The position numbers and the translations under genes are program-made. This document shows, piece by piece, positions 29,817 through 31,482 of a stretch of 31,482 bases of DNA. This stretch comes from Zhenhengia yiwuensis (lineage in GTDB: Bacteria > Bacillota > Clostridia > Lachnospirales > Cellulosilyticaceae), in the NCBI RefSeq assembly GCF_014384995.1, contig NZ_JACRSY010000036.1:1-31482 (forward strand), given 5' to 3'. Under the pieces are notes generated by a model. That model ran no database searches. It worked only from the letters and a program-made list of their open reading frames with translations, and was not told the DNA's origin. Positions within the stretch are counted from its first letter, which is position 1; every line of letters starts with the position of its first letter.

Positions 29817-30287
29817 ATGGAAATGCATCAAAGAATTAAAGAATTACGTAAAAAACATCTTAAATTATCACAAGAATCTTTTGGTAAACAACTTGGAGTC
29901 AGCCGATCTGTCATAAACAATATTGAACGAAATTGTCTTGCCCGACCCGACCAAAAACTTTCTCTTATTAAGTTAATGTGCAAAGAATTTAATGTGAATG
30001 AAGATTGGATATTGAATGGAAATGAACCTATGTTTACCGAATCTGATATGTTTAGCCTTGATAAACTTGTTCATAAGCATGGTGGAAGCGATTTGGATTT
30101 AGAATTTTTAAATGCCTATTTTGAACTAGATGTTGAAATAAGAACAGCATTTATTGAACATTTCAAAAAACGACTATCTATTTTTCCAAATAGAAATGAT
30201 GCTCCGCGTTCTGATTGCCCAAATGTACCCGAAAAATTAGAATCTGAATTTCCCCCTGTTCAATCCAGTCAATCTGACATTGTATAG
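29817..30287 (+). CDS. XRE-family phage repressor 1
   Basis: A 156-residue protein. The N-terminal HTH (LRKKHLKLSQESFGKQLGVS then RSVINNIERN) is a classical XRE fold, followed by FNVNEDWILNGNEPMF, which marks the short Clostridia repressor type. It has no LexA-type peptidase domain (no Ser/Lys dyad seen), so induction would not be by RecA-stimulated self-cleavage. AAAGGAGGTGAAATATT precedes its ATG. Divergent to the early operon across the operator region, so it is probably the main CI-like repressor. Confidence 0.88.
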   Translation: MEMHQRIKELRKKHLKLSQESFGKQLGVSRSVINNIERNCLARPDQKLSLIKLMCKEFNVNEDWILNGNEPMFTESDMFSLDKLVHKHGGSDLDLEFLNAYFELDVEIRTAFIEHFKKRLSIFPNRNDAPRSDCPNVPEKLESEFPPVQSSQSDIV

Positions 30288-30637
30288 TCATAAGAACAAA
30301 AAATATTATATTTTGGTATCGGGTAATGTATCACCCAATCTTTCCATTATATTTTTAACTTAAGAAGTCTTTTAACTTAAAAAAAAAGAATTAACTTATT
30401 CTGACCTTTAAATTGTAAATTATAATAAATCGTATTGTTACTTCGATAATATATTGCGTACACTCTATTATTTTTATAATTTATATATTTTTTGTGCATA
30501 ACCCTTCATCACCTTTCTTTTTTAGGAAGATTGGGTGCGGGTATAATTATAGAGTGATTAACATAATTCATTCATTATATGTTAATCACTTTTTTATAAT
30601 AAAAGTTCACTTTATGACCTTGAAAGGGGTGATTGTA
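30288..30637. other. 350-bp intergenic region between the two repressors
   Basis: No gene is supported. AT-rich sequence contains TATAAT (30542-30547), a strong palindrome at 30553-30590 and another TATAAT (30595-30600). A long upstream extension of the second repressor frame to 30494 exists but lacks a binding site. No further structure is convincing. Confidence 0.5.
30553..30595 (+). terminator. 13-bp perfect hairpin with T-run; terminator or operator
   Basis: AGTGATTAACATA (30553-30565) and TATGTTAATCACT (30578-30590) are perfect inverted arms with a 12-nt loop, followed by TTTTT (to 30595). It should end transcripts of repressor 1. It shares TGATTAA and AATTCATT with the operator repeats at 29682-29769, and the downstream TATAAT (30595-30600) could be the -10 box of repressor 2, so it could also be an operator. 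Confidence 0.75.
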
Positions 30638-31105
30638 TTGAATAAAAGGTTAAAAGAAATTAGGCAAGAATTAGGTCTAAATCAAGAAGCATTTGCTTCT
30701 AAAATAGGACTTATACGCTCTACAATATCCAATATAGAAACTGGTAATAGAAATCTTACAGACAGAGTAATAAGTGATATTTGTCGAGAATTCAACGTCA
30801 ATGAAGAGTGGTTGCGCAATGGCATAGGTGAAATGTTTATAGAAACAGATAATACCCTAATTTCACAGTTAGCCAAAGAATACAAACTAAATGACTTCGA
30901 AATAAAGATGATTGAAACCTATGTAAAACTTCCCCAAAATCAGCGTGATGCTATTTCTAATTACATGAGATTTTTGTCTAATGAAACTTCTGCTACTAAC
31001 TTGGATGATACATCAGAGATTGATGAAGAAGTAGAAAACTATCGTTTAGAACTAACGGCAACCAAAAAGGCAAAATATCAACAGTCTCAGAGCCTACAAA
31101 CGTAA
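30638..31105 (+). CDS. XRE-family repressor 2
   Basis: I choose TTG 30638 (MNKRLKEIRQELGLNQEAFA), eight bases after GAAAGGGGTG. The upstream extension has no binding site. The 155-residue product has an XRE HTH (LGLNQEAFASKIGLIRSTIS then NIETGNRNL) and FNVNEEWLRNGIGEMF as in repressor 1. The two are clearly paralogues with the same layout but different recognition helices. The tail (YRLELTATKKAKYQQSQS) is a typical basic end of this type. Role: second repressor or regulator of an adjacent integrase. Confidence 0.85.
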   Translation: MNKRLKEIRQELGLNQEAFASKIGLIRSTISNIETGNRNLTDRVISDICREFNVNEEWLRNGIGEMFIETDNTLISQLAKEYKLNDFEIKMIETYVKLPQNQRDAISNYMRFLSNETSATNLDDTSEIDEEVENYRLELTATKKAKYQQSQSLQT

Positions 31106-31144
31106 AAATAAGTTAAGATTCTAAATATAGAAGGGAGCTTACTC

Positions 31145-31375
31145 ATGAATTCGTTTGAGAATCAAATTAAATCTGCTCAAAATGTAGCAAAGCTTTTTTT
31201 ACTTCTTTCTGATGAACAAAAATTAGCATTTGAACTCCAATTAATGGACTTAAAAGTCAAAAATGAAATACAGCTAGCAAATCCTACATTAACACAATCA
31301 GAAGTTAACAATATATATTCTAATGAGCTTCGTTCTATCCTTGCTTTTTTACGTTCTTTAACTGTAAGCGGTTAA
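31145..31375 (+). CDS. Unknown 76-residue helical protein
   Basis: ATG 31145 follows AAGGGAGCTTACTC. The product is helical (MNSFENQIKSAQNVAKLFLL, LSDEQKLAFELQLMDLKVKN) and has no recognised domain. It shares with the 50-residue early protein a short acidic-leucine helix, but this is weak. It follows repressor 2 by 39 bases and is the last gene before a terminator. Confidence 0.7.
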   Translation: MNSFENQIKSAQNVAKLFLLLSDEQKLAFELQLMDLKVKNEIQLANPTLTQSEVNNIYSNELRSILAFLRSLTVSG

Positions 31376-31417
31376 TAACTGAGTATATTTCCATACTTCC
31401 TTATTAATGAGATAATT

Positions 31418-31449
31418 ACTCCAAGACATTCATTGTTTTGGAGTCTTTT
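31418..31449 (+). terminator. Intrinsic terminator after the repressor operon
   Basis: ACTCCAA-x-AC and GT-x-TTGGAGT pair around a short loop with one mismatch, followed by CTTTT. It ends the rightward repressor transcript. Confidence 0.8.
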
Positions 31450-31469
31450 ACTCTAACTCTATTTGAAAT

Positions 31470-31482
31470 AAGGAGGTACTCT
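31470..31482 (+). promoter_or_regulatory. Ribosome binding site of a gene beyond the window edge
   Basis: AAGGAGG (31470-31476) followed by TACTCT at the window edge. A start codon would fall in the next few bases, so a further rightward gene begins just outside. By position next to the repressors, an integrase is plausible. Confidence 0.6.

Noticed and set aside
30302..30350. Hairpin GGGT/ACCC after repressor 1 as terminator
   Set aside because: Only four pairs and no T-run; the perfect 13-bp hairpin at 30553 is a better terminator.
30494..30637. Upstream extension of repressor 2 to ATG 30494
   Set aside because: No binding site, would run through the 13-bp terminator hairpin, and XRE proteins start close to the HTH. 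TTG 30638 with GAAAGGGGTG is preferred.

Overview
The window is most of a temperate, long-tailed (siphovirus-type) phage or prophage from a low-GC Gram-positive host. The AT-rich sequence, the AGGAGG-type ribosome binding sites, and the protein families (SPP1-type portal and MuF, GP20 scaffold, gp56-type capsid, XRE repressors, an ArpU/RinA-type late regulator) point to Bacillota, probably Clostridia. I cannot name the species. No host gene, tRNA, rRNA or CRISPR array is visible. The lysis genes and the distal part of the baseplate lie left of position 1.

Region 1, right end (29.65-31.48 kb). Two paralogous XRE repressors and a small gene are read rightward. The window ends on a ribosome binding site for a further rightward gene, plausibly an integrase. 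A divergent promoter pair at 29.69-29.78 kb, with two near-identical 16-bp direct repeats, forms the lysis-lysogeny switch.

Region 2, early genes (29.64-20.5 kb, leftward). Small proteins are followed by an HUH rolling-circle-type Rep with motifs I, II and III intact, an ASCH protein, ParA, ParB with an extra zinc-ribbon tail, and about 15 small, mostly unknown genes. These end in an ArpU/RinA-like sigma-type late regulator. No helicase, primase, SSB or polymerase is visible, so Rep looks like the only replication protein. Upstream of rep lie a strong promoter on the opposite strand, a roughly 78-nt antisense RNA ending in a two-way terminator, a GC-rich hairpin and a 10-codon leader peptide coupled to rep. 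This resembles plasmid copy-number control. The junctions between small genes at 21.5-23.2 kb share one repeated stop/RBS element, and two zinc-ribbon genes there are an exact 180-bp tandem duplication.

Region 3, middle (20.3-17.8 kb). This holds a Dam-type methyltransferase, a catalytic-domain-only tyrosine recombinase, a 490-bp non-coding stretch rich in inverted repeats, and a resolvase/invertase-type serine recombinase.

Region 4, late genes (17.77-0 kb, leftward). The order is TerS, TerL, portal, MuF, small HExxH protein, an apparent moron with its own terminator, scaffold, major capsid protein, head-tail connector genes, major tail protein, two tail-assembly chaperone frames joined by a CCCAAAC -1 frameshift site with a hairpin, tape measure, a large Ig-repeat protein in the Dit position, a gp27-like hub, a small OB-like protein and a BppU-like baseplate protein that runs off the left edge.

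The most interesting aspect is the plasmid-like character of the early region (HUH Rep with antisense RNA and leader peptide, ParAB, resolvase) inside a tailed-phage genome, which suggests a phage-plasmid or a phage replicating by a rolling-circle-initiated route.
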